From: Apostichopus japonicus
Taxonomy: Eukaryota > Echinodermata > Holothuroidea > Aspidochirotida > Stichopodidae
Reading direction: 5' to 3'
Assembly (NCBI RefSeq): GCF_037975245.1
Contig: NC_092565.1
Location: 16,149,499-16,213,498, forward strand
Length of the DNA: 64,000 nt
Positions 20,405 through 32,817 of this stretch are shown in pieces. Positions within the stretch are counted from its first letter, which is position 1, and each line of letters opens with the position of its first letter. The translations under genes and the position numbers were made by a program. The notes under the pieces are model-generated. The model had not been told where the DNA came from. It did not search any database and saw nothing but the letters and a program-made list of their open reading frames with translations.

Positions 20405-23400
20405 GTGACTCCAGACAAAGTACCAAGTAAGGGAAGATCGAAACGTAAAGCAAATAATATTTGGAAGAATAGTAATATTCCTAGTTCTAGATATACAGGG
20501 AACGACCGTAATGTGGATATTCAACTGGACACACGTAATTTTGTAAGAGGTACTTTACATGATGGTAAAGGAATTTCATTGTTGTTTGATAGTGGAGCGA
20601 CACGCTCTATCATTTCTTCTTCTACAGTGCAAAATTCAAAGTATTTATCCTCTATACAACCAGTCCCAGTTGATGTAGTAAACCTAAAGTTGGGTAATGG
20701 TCAGTTTATTCATGCGTATAGCACGATAACATTTCAGGTCAAAATTCAAGGTCATGAATTTCAGCTTTCTGCTTTAATTGCTGCAAACCTGACAGGTATT
20801 GACTTAATATTAGGTAGTCAAACTCTGAAGGATTTGAATGGATCTTTGGACTTTACCACAAACTGTTTTAGAATTAAACAAGCCAAAGTCTTCCTTAGGC
20901 CAGTGCAGAGATTTGTTATTTACCCAGGTCAGCAAAGATACATTACTGTACAGGGACGTCTTCCATTATATGCACGAAATGCAGATGTGGTTATTAAACC
21001 GTTTCCTCTGATATCTCGTATGTGTCCTTCACGAATGTTAGTGAAAATGCATAAAGGTAGAACAAAGATTCTACTAAGGAACATGGGTAATCAGAAATTT
21101 TGTCTGCATCCTTCTCGCACAGTGGCTCATTTAGATTTAGCAGATATCATTACGGTCACAGAAGACATACCTACTGATTCTCTAGATTTTCTAAATGTCA
21201 TGAGAGACATCGAAAAACCGTCTCTTTTTCGAACCAATTCAAACTCTAAAGAGAATCGTGATGAAATTACACGATATAATTTACATCGTTATCCACATTT
21301 GACAGACGATGATCCCCTGGTTTCCAAATCCGAACAGGAAATCATGAGAGATAACATTAATTTGGAACAAAGTATTCTAAATGCTTCAGAAACAGAAAGC
21401 ATTTATGAATTTCTAGACTCACATAGAGATGCATTTTCTCTTTATGGTGAATTATCTCACTGTCCAATTTATGAGGCTGATATTACGCTTACTAATGATG
21501 AGCCATTTTACATACGTCCCTATAGACTTTCAGATGAGGACAAAGTCATTGTCGCCAGTGAGCTTGACAAATTAGTGCGATTAGGCATCTTAGCAGTAGG
21601 ACATCAGTCTTATACCTCACCGGTTTTCCTCATTCCAAAGAAGGGAACAAAAGACAAAAGGGTTGTCACAGATTTTCGCTACTTGAACAGTAGGATAAAA
21701 CGTCTCAATCACCCATTTCCATTACTGAATGAGACTATCCGTACCATAGGGTACTCTGGAGCCAAAATTTTGGGTGTTCTTGATTTAAAGTCTGCATTCT
21801 TCTGTCTGCCACTTAGTGTTCATGCACAACAATATACAGGTATTGCTTCATTTCATGGAGGAAAGCATTATTATTATAAACGCTTACCACAGGGATTGAA
21901 TTTATCTCCAGCGATCTTTCAGTCGCAAATTAATGATATTTTGGCAACGATCCCAAATTCAAATAAGTTCTGTATTGCTCATCATGACGATATTATTGTG
22001 TACAGTGCAGACAAACGATCTCACAAACAACACCTACAGGCAATTTTTAAGGTTTTAATGGACAACGGATTGAAAATCTCTCCGAAAAAGTGTAGCATTT
22101 TTCAAAATTCAGTCCGATATATGGGACATTTGCTCTCAATAACCCCAGAAGGTGAGGCTTGTATCCAACCTTTGCATGACAGATGTGCAGCAATTAGGAA
22201 CACACCGAAACCACACAATGTTAAGTCAGTAAGACGATTTGTAGGTGCAGTTAATTATGTGGCTTCATTTTTTCCAAATATTCAAGCACTATTGAGACCA
22301 TTACATCATTTGAGTCGTAAGAGAAAGGTATTTAAATGGACAGAGGAACATCAGTGTGCATTTCTAAGTATTAAAGAGTTGTTGTGTAATCCACCTATAT
22401 TGCATATGCCACAGAAATATGGTCGTTTTGTATTATATAGCGACACATCACGAGTAGCAACAGGATCGTACCTGACACAAAGAGTTAATGGCAAAGAGAA
22501 TATTATTGCATATTACTCTAAGATATTACCACCAGCATGTCAGAGGTATAGTGTAACTGAATTAGAAATGATGGGTCTATTTATTAATGTGACAGCATTC
22601 AAACATTTATTGCAAAATGTAGAATTTGAGGCATATGTTGATCACTCAGCCATTGTTGAATTGTTTAAATCAAAACAAGAACCAGCAACTTCACGCTTAC
22701 GTAAGCTTCTGTTCAAATTGTCAGAATATACATTTCAGGTTGGTTATAAGAAAGGCTCAGAATTGGTTTTGGCAGATTATTTGTCAAGAGCACCACAGGA
22801 ATTCCACTCTGAAATAGATCAGGTTGCTCACGAGGTCAGTTCTTATGAGGATTTTTCAACTCCACCTAAGGAGACATTTAATCCAATCATGACAAGGTCA
22901 AAGGCAAGGTCAATGGGAGTCAAAGTTCCAGATTTATTTCCGAATAAAGTCACCAAGGAGTCTAAGCAGGATTCCCCAGCCAAAGAATCAACAAATAGAG
23001 TAAATAGGACATCCGTTCCTAAGGCAACACATTCTAATGAGCATGTTACACAGAGACCACAACCTGAGTCACAAAAGACGACTACACCAGTAATTTCTAC
23101 TGATAAGAGAGAAACATATATTCAAAGGCCTATTTCTATGCCGAGTGAAAATAGACATACATGTAGTCCTGACATATTAGTTGTGCCAAATTTTACAAGT
23201 GTTTCTCAACCTTCAGAGCCAAGATTAGTGGATCAGAATAGACATAGAGTGCAAGAGGTAGTCAGAGAACCACCACCAGAATTATTTGTTCAGCCAAAGC
23301 CAGTCATAACAAACATTGATCATTTGGTTACAGGGCACATTCCAAAACAAAAGGAATTGAATAAAGTCATGAAGGCAATTCAAGGAAAGCTGATCAAAAA

Positions 23401-25276
23401 CTATGATCTGCCATTTGATGTAAAAGAGTTGCAAATTCAACAACAAACTTGTCCTTACTACAAACCAATTTATGATTTTCTTGCACATGACATTATTCCA
23501 AGTAATGTTAAGCATGCTAGAACTGTTCGTTCTCAAGCAGAGGATTATTTGTTATGTAATAGTTTGTTATTCAGGATATTTTTGCATGAGACTAATGATG
23601 CTAAGATGACTCTTCAGTTAGTCGTACCTGAGACTATGGTAGAACAAATAATATCTCGATATCACGATGATTTGTTAAGTAATCATCAGGGTGTAATGCG
23701 TACATATTTGACCATTAGACAGCATTTCTATCTGCGCAATATGTTTCAACGCATCAGTAATTATATTCAGGCATGTCTCCGTTGTCAAGAATTCCGTAAG
23801 AAACCGGATAAATTGAGACAATATCATGCTCGCATTCCTGATTCTTATCGTCCTTTTGACAGACTTAGTCTGGATTTCAAGACTATGCCCACAACGGCTA
23901 CAGGATTTAAACATTTGATGGTTGTTTGTGATGAGATCACTAGATTTGTTGTATGTGTTTCTCTTAAGACTCTTGATGCTGAAACAATATGTGAAGCATT
24001 ATTGCAGAGGGTAGTCACAACCTTTGGTCCACCGTCTTGTATCATAAGTGATGCGGCAGCTTCTCTTACAGGAAAATTAGTGGAGCTCTTAAGTAAAGCT
24101 TTAGGCATTGAACAAAAGTTCATCAGTGTAAACAATCATGGAAGCTTACAGGTTGAAAGACACATTCAGACTCTTTCAAATTTCCTCAAAGTGAACTTAA
24201 ATCAGTTTGGTACGGATTGGGTACGATTTGTCCCAACATCAGCATATGCATATAACACATTTTCCTCTCCTCAGTTGGGTAGCTATAGCCCATTTGAACT
24301 TGCATTTGGACGTAAGCCACCAAATCTTACAAATTTATCGTTCAATCCAATGGCAGGATTATCACAATCTCATGGAGAATATGCTGCATTGTTAAAGAAA
24401 CGATTTGATCATTTGTCTAGGGTAATGTTGGTCTTACAAAAGAAGCAACAAGATGCTCAAAATGTTAAGATAGGTGCAAAACTGGACAAAGGTGCAATTT
24501 ATTCAACGGGTCAATTGGTGTATCTATATAAGCCAACGTCTTCTTCCTTGACTGCGAACTCTCGCAAAATTGCTGCAGAATGGTGTGGACCATTAGTGAT
24601 CCATCAAGTTTTAGATAGGACTCATTATTTGTTGGCCACTCTCAAAGGAGAAATTCTTAGTGATGTATTCAATTATAACAGGCTTAAACCATGTTTTGTA
24701 AGAGCATCCTCTGAAACTAAGAATATCACCAACATTCAGAAATTGCGAAATGTCTTGAAAACAAAGGGTTCATCAAGTGAAAAGGTTGCTCGAATGAGAA
24801 ATGTTTTGAGTAGTAACACTTCTAATGCAGAAAATGTTAATGTCATGCAAGATGCACATATTGAGTTTCATGATGAGTTTGGTAACATTTTGCCAGGGGT
24901 AACTTCAGATCACATCATGTGTCTTATGACCACTAAGCCAATGAATGTTGCATCCTTTCTAGAGAATAGAGCACATAATGAAGGATTAGCAATTCCATAT
25001 CCTTCCGTTAAAGATAGCATATTAAGGCAAAAGAAAGTTTTTGCAAATGCTCCACAAGGAGACATGGAAGTCCAACGTGCTCGATACAAATTGGGTGAAT
25101 TACAGGTTCTGGTCACCTATCAGACACCATGTTTTCCAACAGGCTTTAAGAGTCATGATTTTTGGTGGAATGTAGGGAAATATTCCAACACAGAGGAAAT
25201 AATGAATTTTCTCCATGAAAAGGGATTGAACATTACAGGCAGTCCAGGCAGGATGTTGCAAACATTATATGGTTAA
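20405..25276 (+). CDS. pol: Ty3/gypsy Pol polyprotein (protease, RT, RNase H, integrase)
   Basis: 1,623 codons from 20405, where the codon is GTG; the frame is really open from 20342 and is probably entered by -1 frameshift from gag. Aspartic protease: LLFDSGATRSI (Asp62). Reverse transcriptase: FLIPKKGTKDKRVVTDFRYL, LPQGLNLSPAIFQ, and catalytic HHDD (Asp528-Asp529), where most elements have Tyr-x-Asp-Asp. RNase H and a GYKKGSELVLADYLSRAP tether follow, then a Ser/Thr/Pro-rich spacer. Integrase: zinc finger H-X5-H...C-X2-C (SNHQG...CLRCQ) and core Asp1157, Asp1216, Glu1251 (34 residues between the last two), then EWCGPLVIHQV...YNRLKPC. About 180 extra C-terminal residues (EFHDEFGNILPGVTSDHIMC onward) match no domain I know. 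No stop or frameshift. Confidence 0.95.
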   Translation: MTPDKVPSKGRSKRKANNIWKNSNIPSSRYTGNDRNVDIQLDTRNFVRGTLHDGKGISLLFDSGATRSIISSSTVQNSKYLSSIQPVPVDVVNLKLGNGQFIHAYSTITFQVKIQGHEFQLSALIAANLTGIDLILGSQTLKDLNGSLDFTTNCFRIKQAKVFLRPVQRFVIYPGQQRYITVQGRLPLYARNADVVIKPFPLISRMCPSRMLVKMHKGRTKILLRNMGNQKFCLHPSRTVAHLDLADIITVTEDIPTDSLDFLNVMRDIEKPSLFRTNSNSKENRDEITRYNLHRYPHLTDDDPLVSKSEQEIMRDNINLEQSILNASETESIYEFLDSHRDAFSLYGELSHCPIYEADITLTNDEPFYIRPYRLSDEDKVIVASELDKLVRLGILAVGHQSYTSPVFLIPKKGTKDKRVVTDFRYLNSRIKRLNHPFPLLNETIRTIGYSGAKILGVLDLKSAFFCLPLSVHAQQYTGIASFHGGKHYYYKRLPQGLNLSPAIFQSQINDILATIPNSNKFCIAHHDDIIVYSADKRSHKQHLQAIFKVLMDNGLKISPKKCSIFQNSVRYMGHLLSITPEGEACIQPLHDRCAAIRNTPKPHNVKSVRRFVGAVNYVASFFPNIQALLRPLHHLSRKRKVFKWTEEHQCAFLSIKELLCNPPILHMPQKYGRFVLYSDTSRVATGSYLTQRVNGKENIIAYYSKILPPACQRYSVTELEMMGLFINVTAFKHLLQNVEFEAYVDHSAIVELFKSKQEPATSRLRKLLFKLSEYTFQVGYKKGSELVLADYLSRAPQEFHSEIDQVAHEVSSYEDFSTPPKETFNPIMTRSKARSMGVKVPDLFPNKVTKESKQDSPAKESTNRVNRTSVPKATHSNEHVTQRPQPESQKTTTPVISTDKRETYIQRPISMPSENRHTCSPDILVVPNFTSVSQPSEPRLVDQNRHRVQEVVREPPPELFVQPKPVITNIDHLVTGHIPKQKELNKVMKAIQGKLIKNYDLPFDVKELQIQQQTCPYYKPIYDFLAHDIIPSNVKHARTVRSQAEDYLLCNSLLFRIFLHETNDAKMTLQLVVPETMVEQIISRYHDDLLSNHQGVMRTYLTIRQHFYLRNMFQRISNYIQACLRCQEFRKKPDKLRQYHARIPDSYRPFDRLSLDFKTMPTTATGFKHLMVVCDEITRFVVCVSLKTLDAETICEALLQRVVTTFGPPSCIISDAAASLTGKLVELLSKALGIEQKFISVNNHGSLQVERHIQTLSNFLKVNLNQFGTDWVRFVPTSAYAYNTFSSPQLGSYSPFELAFGRKPPNLTNLSFNPMAGLSQSHGEYAALLKKRFDHLSRVMLVLQKKQQDAQNVKIGAKLDKGAIYSTGQLVYLYKPTSSSLTANSRKIAAEWCGPLVIHQVLDRTHYLLATLKGEILSDVFNYNRLKPCFVRASSETKNITNIQKLRNVLKTKGSSSEKVARMRNVLSSNTSNAENVNVMQDAHIEFHDEFGNILPGVTSDHIMCLMTTKPMNVASFLENRAHNEGLAIPYPSVKDSILRQKKVFANAPQGDMEVQRARYKLGELQVLVTYQTPCFPTGFKSHDFWWNVGKYSNTEEIMNFLHEKGLNITGSPGRMLQTLYG

Positions 25277-26531
25277 TATGTATAACTGCATATTGCTTTA
25301 AGTTCAGATGAACAGGTGTTTTACCCACGATTGTATGAATGGAATGCGTCATGGCATTTACCTGCATACCTATTAAGTGGAAGTCATTGTACTGTATGGT
25401 GTAACAATATAAGCTTTATTGTTTAAAAACGCCACCAAGTGACCTAGTTTCATCTTTTATAACAAATGTATAATGAGTATACCTTATTTTCTCCTTATGA
25501 ATTCGTTCAAACGTTTACCCGGCAATTAGAACATATCCGGAATATTAGCAACATGGGTTTTCATATATTGAGAAATATTTTAGGGATATTTACATTGCAT
25601 TATTTATGTTATATTGAAGGCTATTTAGAGACAGCATTGGTGATGTGTAACTTTTGCTTGCAGCAACAGTTATCGAAGCAAATGAAAGTATAGATAATTT
25701 GAGGAAATTATGTATATATTTTCTTTTCCTCAAATATTCATGCAAAAGTAAATTTCATCAAGAAGTTGAAAAGACAAGATGTTAAGTATTATGTAAATTT
25801 GAAGAAAGATTTGTTGATGTCATAGTCTATGGGGTCTCTTTTATGGTATCGAATATCTAGTACTTTGGTACTTTACTAGATCATTTCGGAGTGCATACCT
25901 AGGGTCACCATGCTATCGAGTCACATTTTCTTGATTTTCTTGAAGTGGATGTATATGATTCACAAGGTTTCAAAACAGTTTTGAAACTACTGTATGCCTT
26001 CATTAAAGAGGAGCTTTTGTAAATGAGTTTGTAATATTTTAAGGTTCTTTTTCTAGTGTACGAATTTTTTTATGGAACGCCGAGGTGTTCAGTTCAGTTA
26101 AAAGATAACTAAGTCTAGTATTCTCTGATCTCTCCCCAATTCACGGCATGATTTCACTTTTGATATAAATGTATTATTGATGTATGAAATGCATAAATGT
26201 ATTTTGTAAGAGATACTGCATATTTTGCTGTGTCATGTAACTTTAAGATACCTTAATGATATTTTTTTTTAGATTACATTATATGATGTCATCAATATTG
26301 AAGAGGTACACACAAAATTCATGGAGATAGTGTCAATGTATATACCATATGATCATTTTAATATTCGTAACCAAGATGTTAACCTTTGAGATATATGAAG
26401 ACCATTTATTGAAGTCAATGAATATTAGTGAATGTGCTTACAGTACTCTACCTTCTTGAGGTAATGATAAGTTAAAGCAGTATGATGTTAAAATTTTGGA
26501 GTATCCAAAAATTTTAAAAGATTGAGGGGGA
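25277..26531 (+). other. Non-coding 3' interior of the LTR element
   Basis: About 1.25 kb of AT-rich sequence between pol and the right LTR, ending in a polypurine tract. The 75-codon frame at 25466 has no recognisable features; no env. Confidence 0.7.
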
Positions 26532-27292
26532 TGTTATGAAATAGTGATACCATCTCTTTGATGTTACCGAAAAACTCCATCGAGACACCTTACGGGCCTC
26601 TTATGTATTTATCTAGGTCATGGATTCAGTTTTCCCACGAGAAGTTTTTAACTATCTTATTGAATCTTGGTACAGGGCCTTTTTCCCAAAATAGATTCCA
26701 TTATGTCTGTGGAACATTCGAGAAGGTTCTCTCACGTGGTATGGAAGTTTCCATAGAAAGGGGATGGACTTCCAAACTCCCAACCAATCAGGGCAGATCA
26801 GTGCCAGCACAATTATTTTTATATCGTTAGGTTAATACAGGATGGTCAGGTTATTGGCTGCCTACTGATTATGCGCAGTGAGATTTTATGGAAGTACGGT
26901 TTAAAAGGAAAAGGAGGCCGAAAGTTTTATCACTTGATCAGAAAATTTATCACTCCGTCAGCAAATTTATCACTTGGTCAGCAAATTTATCACTCCGCCG
27001 AAAGTTCATCACTCCTTTTAATTGTTTAATTGACGGAGTCAAGTCAAGTCAAGTCAAATCATTGTAATTTAGTTTTATTTGTAAAGAGAATCGACAGAGA
27101 AGAAATTATACCGAATCATCAAATCAAATCCTATCTCGTCAAATTGTTTTTTGTGTGAAGTCATTGTTTTCTTCCGTTCGAGACATCTCCTGAAGAAGCG
27201 TAAATACGGCATCAAGATATCCCAGTACCTTTCTATCGCGAGTCCCGATATAGTTTTACTATCGGAGGAAGCGGGCTCGTCACAATATTACA
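26532..27292 (+). repeat. Right LTR (761 bp)
   Basis: Reads the same as the left LTR from TGTTATGAAATAG to CACAATATTACA; followed by the GTTT target duplication. Confidence 0.95.
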
Positions 27293-27296
27293 GTTT

Positions 27297-30200
27297 CTTA
27301 CTACCGTGTGTATTAAAGTGTGCTAATATTATATTTATCAATATATTTTTCAAAACTTATTTTTGTACAGTACTAAACACATGTGTTAGCAAAACTTGTG
27401 TGTGATTCTCCAGATGGCTATCAAGAATATACCAAATGTGAAACAAGTTTACAACACTCAATAGTACTTTCTATTTGTGTTATTCATCTCCTGTGACTTC
27501 AAAGACAATCATCAAACTTATTTGTTTGATGTCTTATTAAGATACCGAAGGATTTAATCGTTGTTACTCATCTATTTTTCTATCTCAGAAATGTGTATCA
27601 CATCAGCTTCTCATTTCATCATCTGTCTGTCTTCATCATCCTCCATAATCGGGGATTATAACCTCAAAAGTTTCAACAAATTCAGGAAGTTCTTGTCAAA
27701 AATAGCAATGTGCTAAAATGTGGGTTTACAAGTTACAATACTGAAACACTCTCTAATGCTTTGCTAACAAGATCCCATTCCCGCCCCCCCCCCCCGGCCC
27801 CAAAAGTTCCTCATGTGAAAGAGAAAACCAGTTTGGTGTCAGTACAATAGGAGTTTCTCTACCAACAATTGATAATATGCAAGTTTGCCCCTTGTTTGTC
27901 CCATCAGTACTTCCCTCAAATATGCTAGACAGTCAAATTAGGGTAAAAGATGGGGTTAAAAATATATCTTTTTCCTCAATGAGGCATCAAGTTATCCACA
28001 TTAATGTACTCTTAATGATCTCGCAATGAATTGGAAGGTCAGAACCATCCGGAATTCTGTTCTATTTAAGAACTGTTTATAGCAATTTGTAGCAATTCTG
28101 ATGAATAGAAATTTCAGTTGTTACAGCTGGAATGGATAAGTAAACGTCTCAAATGTAAGAAAAGCTTTTCATGAGCAGAAGAAGTAGTTTTTCTGGACCA
28201 AGTAAATTTAAAGAGTATGTTCAAGTTAATGTTACTGACAAAACTTTTTCTCAAAATCTTGCAGAACAAAATAATTGCCAGAATCTCTCTTATGTCTAAT
28301 GTTAAAAGAGAATTACATCCAGTCGGTGTTCCAGTTGTGGCAGTGGAGGTGGGATAAGTACTGGGGGAGGGGGGGGGGGTTAGTACTCAATAAACAATGG
28401 CTTGATGGTATCCAAAAGTTTCTCCAATGCAACATATTATTCAGCCAGCTACTGTAACCATTATGCAATATATCATCTCTTACCGAATGACTGACTGTCT
28501 GATCTCTTTCATAGCTAACAGTATTTAAATTTAACTAGAAATTATATCTTTGACTCAAATCATCAGATTTCAAAGATATTGGATCGAAGATACCCTTGTT
28601 GGAGACACACAGTTACATCGAGGGATGGATGTCTAGAAGGATGCTCAAGTTAATAATAACAAGTCATAATAATATTGAATTGTAAAAATTACTCTAGTGA
28701 CAGTTGATTCATTTGTATGTTGGCAAGTTGCAGTAAAAGAAAAGGAAAGTATAAGACTACCCAATATACATAGTTGGACCCTAATAAGTGTAGATAACCT
28801 CAAGAGGTGGTAAAAATGACTGTTCTGAAGGAATACTTTTAAATCAACAATAGATTGTATTATAATAGGTATTCCACTTTATTTGTGATGAGGGAGAGGA
28901 GAGGAAAGAGAGGACGAAGGAAAGATGATCTGTTAACTGATCAAGAAAGCTTGAGCAGAATAAATTAAAATATTGTTATATCAACAGAAATTATAATCTT
29001 CAGACATACAATATAAAATATATTGATCAAAAGAAGAAACATCAAAGACAAAACAGTAAAATTATACCAAAATGTATTAACTTATCATAAAATTTGTACA
29101 AAAAAATACATAAAGATACTCTATTAAAATTCTTCACCTAGTGGCACTCTTCTTTCCAATAGTAATATTTTTAAGACTGTCATTTTGGTTTCATCATAGT
29201 TGCTTTAATGATTTGTACTGTTAAACATTATCAGCATTGTTGGCCATCTTTTAAGTTGACTGAATTTCCAAAAAAGTCCTGTTCAGATGCTCTAATGGAG
29301 GCTGAATGACCCTTGACCTATTTTTTGTGTAGTCAGTGGTAACTACTGGAACAATTAAATTTGTTAGGATCGAGCAAATGGTACGTGAGGAACAGCATCT
29401 GGACTGATGTTGACATACACATAGGTAGATGTACATTGCTATTTGCATAAGTTTCACTGGCTGTTCCAATTGAGCCAAACAAACTAAGAGAATAAATTTG
29501 TGTGATTCCTTGCTATATAATTTGCTCAATGATGTAACTGTTTAATTGAAATGAGTTAGTGAAGCAAGTGAGTTAAATTTGTCTAAGAATGAAGTGAGAA
29601 CCAGAAGATCAGAGAATTCCAGCTCTCATTTGTAAGCACACACTTGTGGGCATCTACCAATTCATTGCCTAGTAAAAATTGTAAAATATACAAATTTGAT
29701 GCCAAATTGTTTCAATATTCAGAAAGAACAGTCTTCCTATGTGAATTATAGACACATATTTACTCAGTTAGGGGCACCTGCCACCCAACAATGCCATTAA
29801 CCATTGCTACAGATGTGCAATATGCTTGTTTACAAAGTTTTGATATTTTGGCCACTGGTGACCTCAAATGACCTTTCACTTCCCTCAAGGACAAAAACAT
29901 CCAGGAAGTGTCAAAGGGGAATTACATACTAAGTTTCAACTTAGCGAAGCTATGCTTGATGAGTTTCAATTGACAAGCCAAGGGGTCACACGCAATAACC
30001 ATGGCATAGATGTCTAAAATTGCTTTTGACATCAAAACCCTAACCCTTAGCCACTGTATAGTACTTCAAATTTCTATAATTAAAATTCCAGCATCTTAAA
30101 ACGGCACCACCTTGATGTTTACAAATAATACAAACTTAATCCTATTAAATGGCAGAACACAGCAGCAACTTTGAAATATAATCTTATCGTCATTTTTAGG

Positions 30201-30804
30201 CAGAATATGACTGATGACTCAAAAAGTTGCTGCGAATATTCTAGACCACTAAGTGAAACCACACCCAAAATGCATCGCCTGGCCAAGATTTAACTGTAAA
30301 ACTTAACTTCAAACAACTGCTCTTAAAGTTGGGTTAGAAACAAGATATTGAAATAAGCTAATGGTACAATGTCAAGACAAAATGTTAAGCCCTTTCACCA
30401 ATGAATGAAGTCCTTACAACCCACTTAAAGAGTACACAATTAAACTCCAGTGTTCAAACCAGTTGCTTAATGATGTCTTGAAGGTAATTTCATGTTCACA
30501 TTATACATTGTTAGTTTGAAATCTTTGAACTTTGTTATCACAGAATATATCAAATTTCATGTCAGATAACAGTTATTCTACTTAGCATTTGTGAAGCCAC
30601 TTTTGAAGCATATAGACCACATTACTAATACTTTCAAGTCAATGCATAAATGTCTTGAGTCAAATACAGAATTTGGTTACTTACAAGTTGTTACTTACAA
30701 GTTGCCTATTAATATACCTAGCATTGAAATGTTTCAACCTGACCTGCACCAAGATTGACATGGCAACAGGACTGGTGGTTCATCACAGTCACACATACAC
30801 AGCC
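27297..30804. other. Intergenic stretch, no gene seen
   Basis: AT-rich sequence with a poly-C run near 27785, a poly-G run near 28370 and a purine-rich patch near 28890-28930. Small frames on either strand have no motifs, splice context or similarity I recognise. Confidence 0.6.
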
Positions 30805-31567
30805 GCAGGAGAGTGGGAGGCAGACTTCTAGCAAGACCAAACTGGTGATAGTATTCTAGCATAGATGCATGTAGTCGCACAGGCAGGAGAGTGGGAGGCA
30901 GACTTCTAGCAAGACCAAACTGGTGATAGTATTCTAGCATAGATGCATGTAGTCGCACAGGCAGGAGAGTGGGAGGCAGACTTCTAGCAAGACCAAACTG
31001 GTGATAGTATTCTAGCATAGATGCATGTAGTCGCACAGGCAGGAGAGAGGGAGGCAGACTTCTAGCAAGACCAAACTGGTGATAGTATTCTAGCATAGAT
31101 GCATGTAGTCGCACAGGCAGGAGAGTGGGAGGCAGACTTCTAGCAAGACCAAACTGGTGATAGTATTCTAGCATAGATGCATGTAGTCGCACAGGCAGGA
31201 GAGAGGGAGGCAGACTTCTAGCAAGACCAAACTGGTGATAGTATTCTAGCATAGATGCATGTAGTCGCACAGGCAGGAGAGAGGGAGGCAGACTTCTAGC
31301 AAGACCAAACTGGTGATAGTATTCTAGCATAGATGCATGTAGTCGCACAGGCAGGAGAGAGGGAGGCAGACTTCTAGCAAGACCAAACTGGTGATTGTAT
31401 TCTAGCACAGATGCATGTAGTCGCACAGGCAGGAGAGAGGGAGGCAGATTTCTAGCAAGACCAAACTGGTGTCGTATTCTAGCATAGATGCATGTAGTCG
31501 CACAGGCAGGAGAGAGGGAGGCAGACTTCTAGCAAGACCAAACTGGTGATTGTATTCTAGCATAGTT
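30805..31567. repeat. 78-bp minisatellite, about 10 units
   Basis: Unit starts GCAGGAGAG(T/A)GGGAGGCAGA and ends ATGCATGTAGTCGCACAG; copies begin at 30805, 30883, 30961, 31039, 31117, 31195, 31273, 31351, 31429 and 31505. The main variant is GAGTGGG versus GAGAGGG. Because 78 is divisible by 3, the minus strand reads as a 26-aa repeat (RLHASMLEYYHQFGLARSLP...) until a 2-bp deletion near 31472 breaks it. Confidence 0.97.
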
Positions 31568-32048
31568 ACCGGTACTTGTACTCACTCTCATAGATTTGTA
31601 CTCATTGTAGTCATGTTTGGGATATTCTGGAATCTGGTATAGATGCTAACTGCAAGAATTAGTAAGTACTTAGAGTATTGTACTCATACTAGGACTCATA
31701 CCAAGGAGAAGTCCGCTTTTACATAATTGTACTCATCCTGTTATACCCGTACTCAAATTCTGGTGGCGAGAGTTGATCAACTAAAGAAACAGCAGCCATA
31801 TTCAATACCATAAAAGCAGTGTCGAAATTCCAGAAATGTTTGAGGATGCTTTTGTCTGTTTTGTTTTGTAACATCTACAGGTTTCAGGCTCCAATCTACT
31901 GGTTTCCTTCGAAAATCTGCTGCTTTATGCCTTTTACATCTCTAAGGGGCTGGCAGGTCTGTACTTGTCATCCATAGTTCATGTAGATAATCTCTTTACT
32001 CTTTACGTAAATGTACAATATACACAATAGTTTGAACACTTCCACCTT

Positions 32049-32226
32049 TCAACAGACATGAAGATCTACAAAATGTTCTCTGTTCTGAAAGATCGGTCCC
32101 CATGCATTCTTCTGGGTGTTGTCCATCTGATTTGTACATGTAGCTTCCTCTGTGTTTCTTCGGCCCTCAGGACCATGAGCTAGTTTGACTGGTGGAGCTG
32201 TCTTGACACTGGGGGGTTCCAGTTTC
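32049..32226 (-). CDS. Predicted small gene, exon 2 (C terminus)
   Basis: Follows a TTGTCTTTAG acceptor; completes Arg17 and encodes KLEPPSVKTAPPVKLAHGPE, then GRRNTEEATCTN, QKNAWGPIFQNREHF and VDLHVC before TGA. The composition (Pro/Lys-rich then polar, no hydrophobic segment) suggests a small soluble, possibly disordered protein. Family not recognised. The 178-nt exon joins exon 1 in phase to give 75 aa in total, but further small exons in the 3.4-kb intron cannot be excluded. Confidence 0.5.
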
Positions 32227-32817
32227 CTAAAGACAATGAGAAGATATTGAGCATCATAGTAATTTAACCATAAATGATTTTCTATTCTAGTCCAGTTGTA
32301 GTGTACACAAAGGGGGGGGGGGATTTTGGCAGGGGGTCATGGCTCCTGCTCCACCACCTCCCATAGTCCCATATTGTCACTTGGGGCAAAACGATTCAGT
32401 CTGGGGATCTTTTTGAAATAGCCAGGGAAGAATTAGACAGTAAGACCACTGCTATGGGTGTGCAACCTTTATCAACCCCACATGAAAAAGAAATCAAGAG
32501 AAGTTATGAGCACAAACGGTAAATCGTTCGCACCAGAAGGGCAACAAATTTTTTTTCTTTTTTTCGATTGCGACAGCTTTTCTCCATTACCTGTAAACCC
32601 TTCTGGTCAGAGTGCAGTTAGAATAAGAAATACTGAATCTGCTCCAGAAGATTGTTTTGCAAAATTCATCAACAAGCACACATTGAGACTTGATCGTACT
32701 TCAATTATCATGCTTACAACCCACCACATACACACACACATCACCAGCATTTGTTATTATATCTAGGTAGCATAATCTGCAAGGTTATTGTTGCACCATG
32801 CAAGTACTTCCCCATCA

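Larger units (their letters stand above)
18662..27292 (+). mobile_element. Young Ty3/gypsy LTR retrotransposon, 8.6 kb, near full-length
   Basis: Equal-length 761-bp LTRs (18662-19422, 26532-27292) that read identically by eye, with TG...CA ends and a 4-bp target duplication GTTT (18658-18661, 27293-27296). Probable primer-binding site TGGTGGAGATCGG follows the left LTR, and a polypurine tract AGATTGAGGGGGA precedes the right one. The order protease-RT-RNase H-integrase is Ty3/gypsy. The pol frame is uninterrupted over 1,623 codons. Gag is very short. Same strand as the ARH-like gene, about 0.7 kb past its stop. Confidence 0.96.

Noticed and set aside
30734-31426. 230-aa protein of 26-aa repeats
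   Set aside because: A 78-bp minisatellite; the frame breaks at a 2-bp deletion in a later unit and no conserved flank or splice sites support translation.
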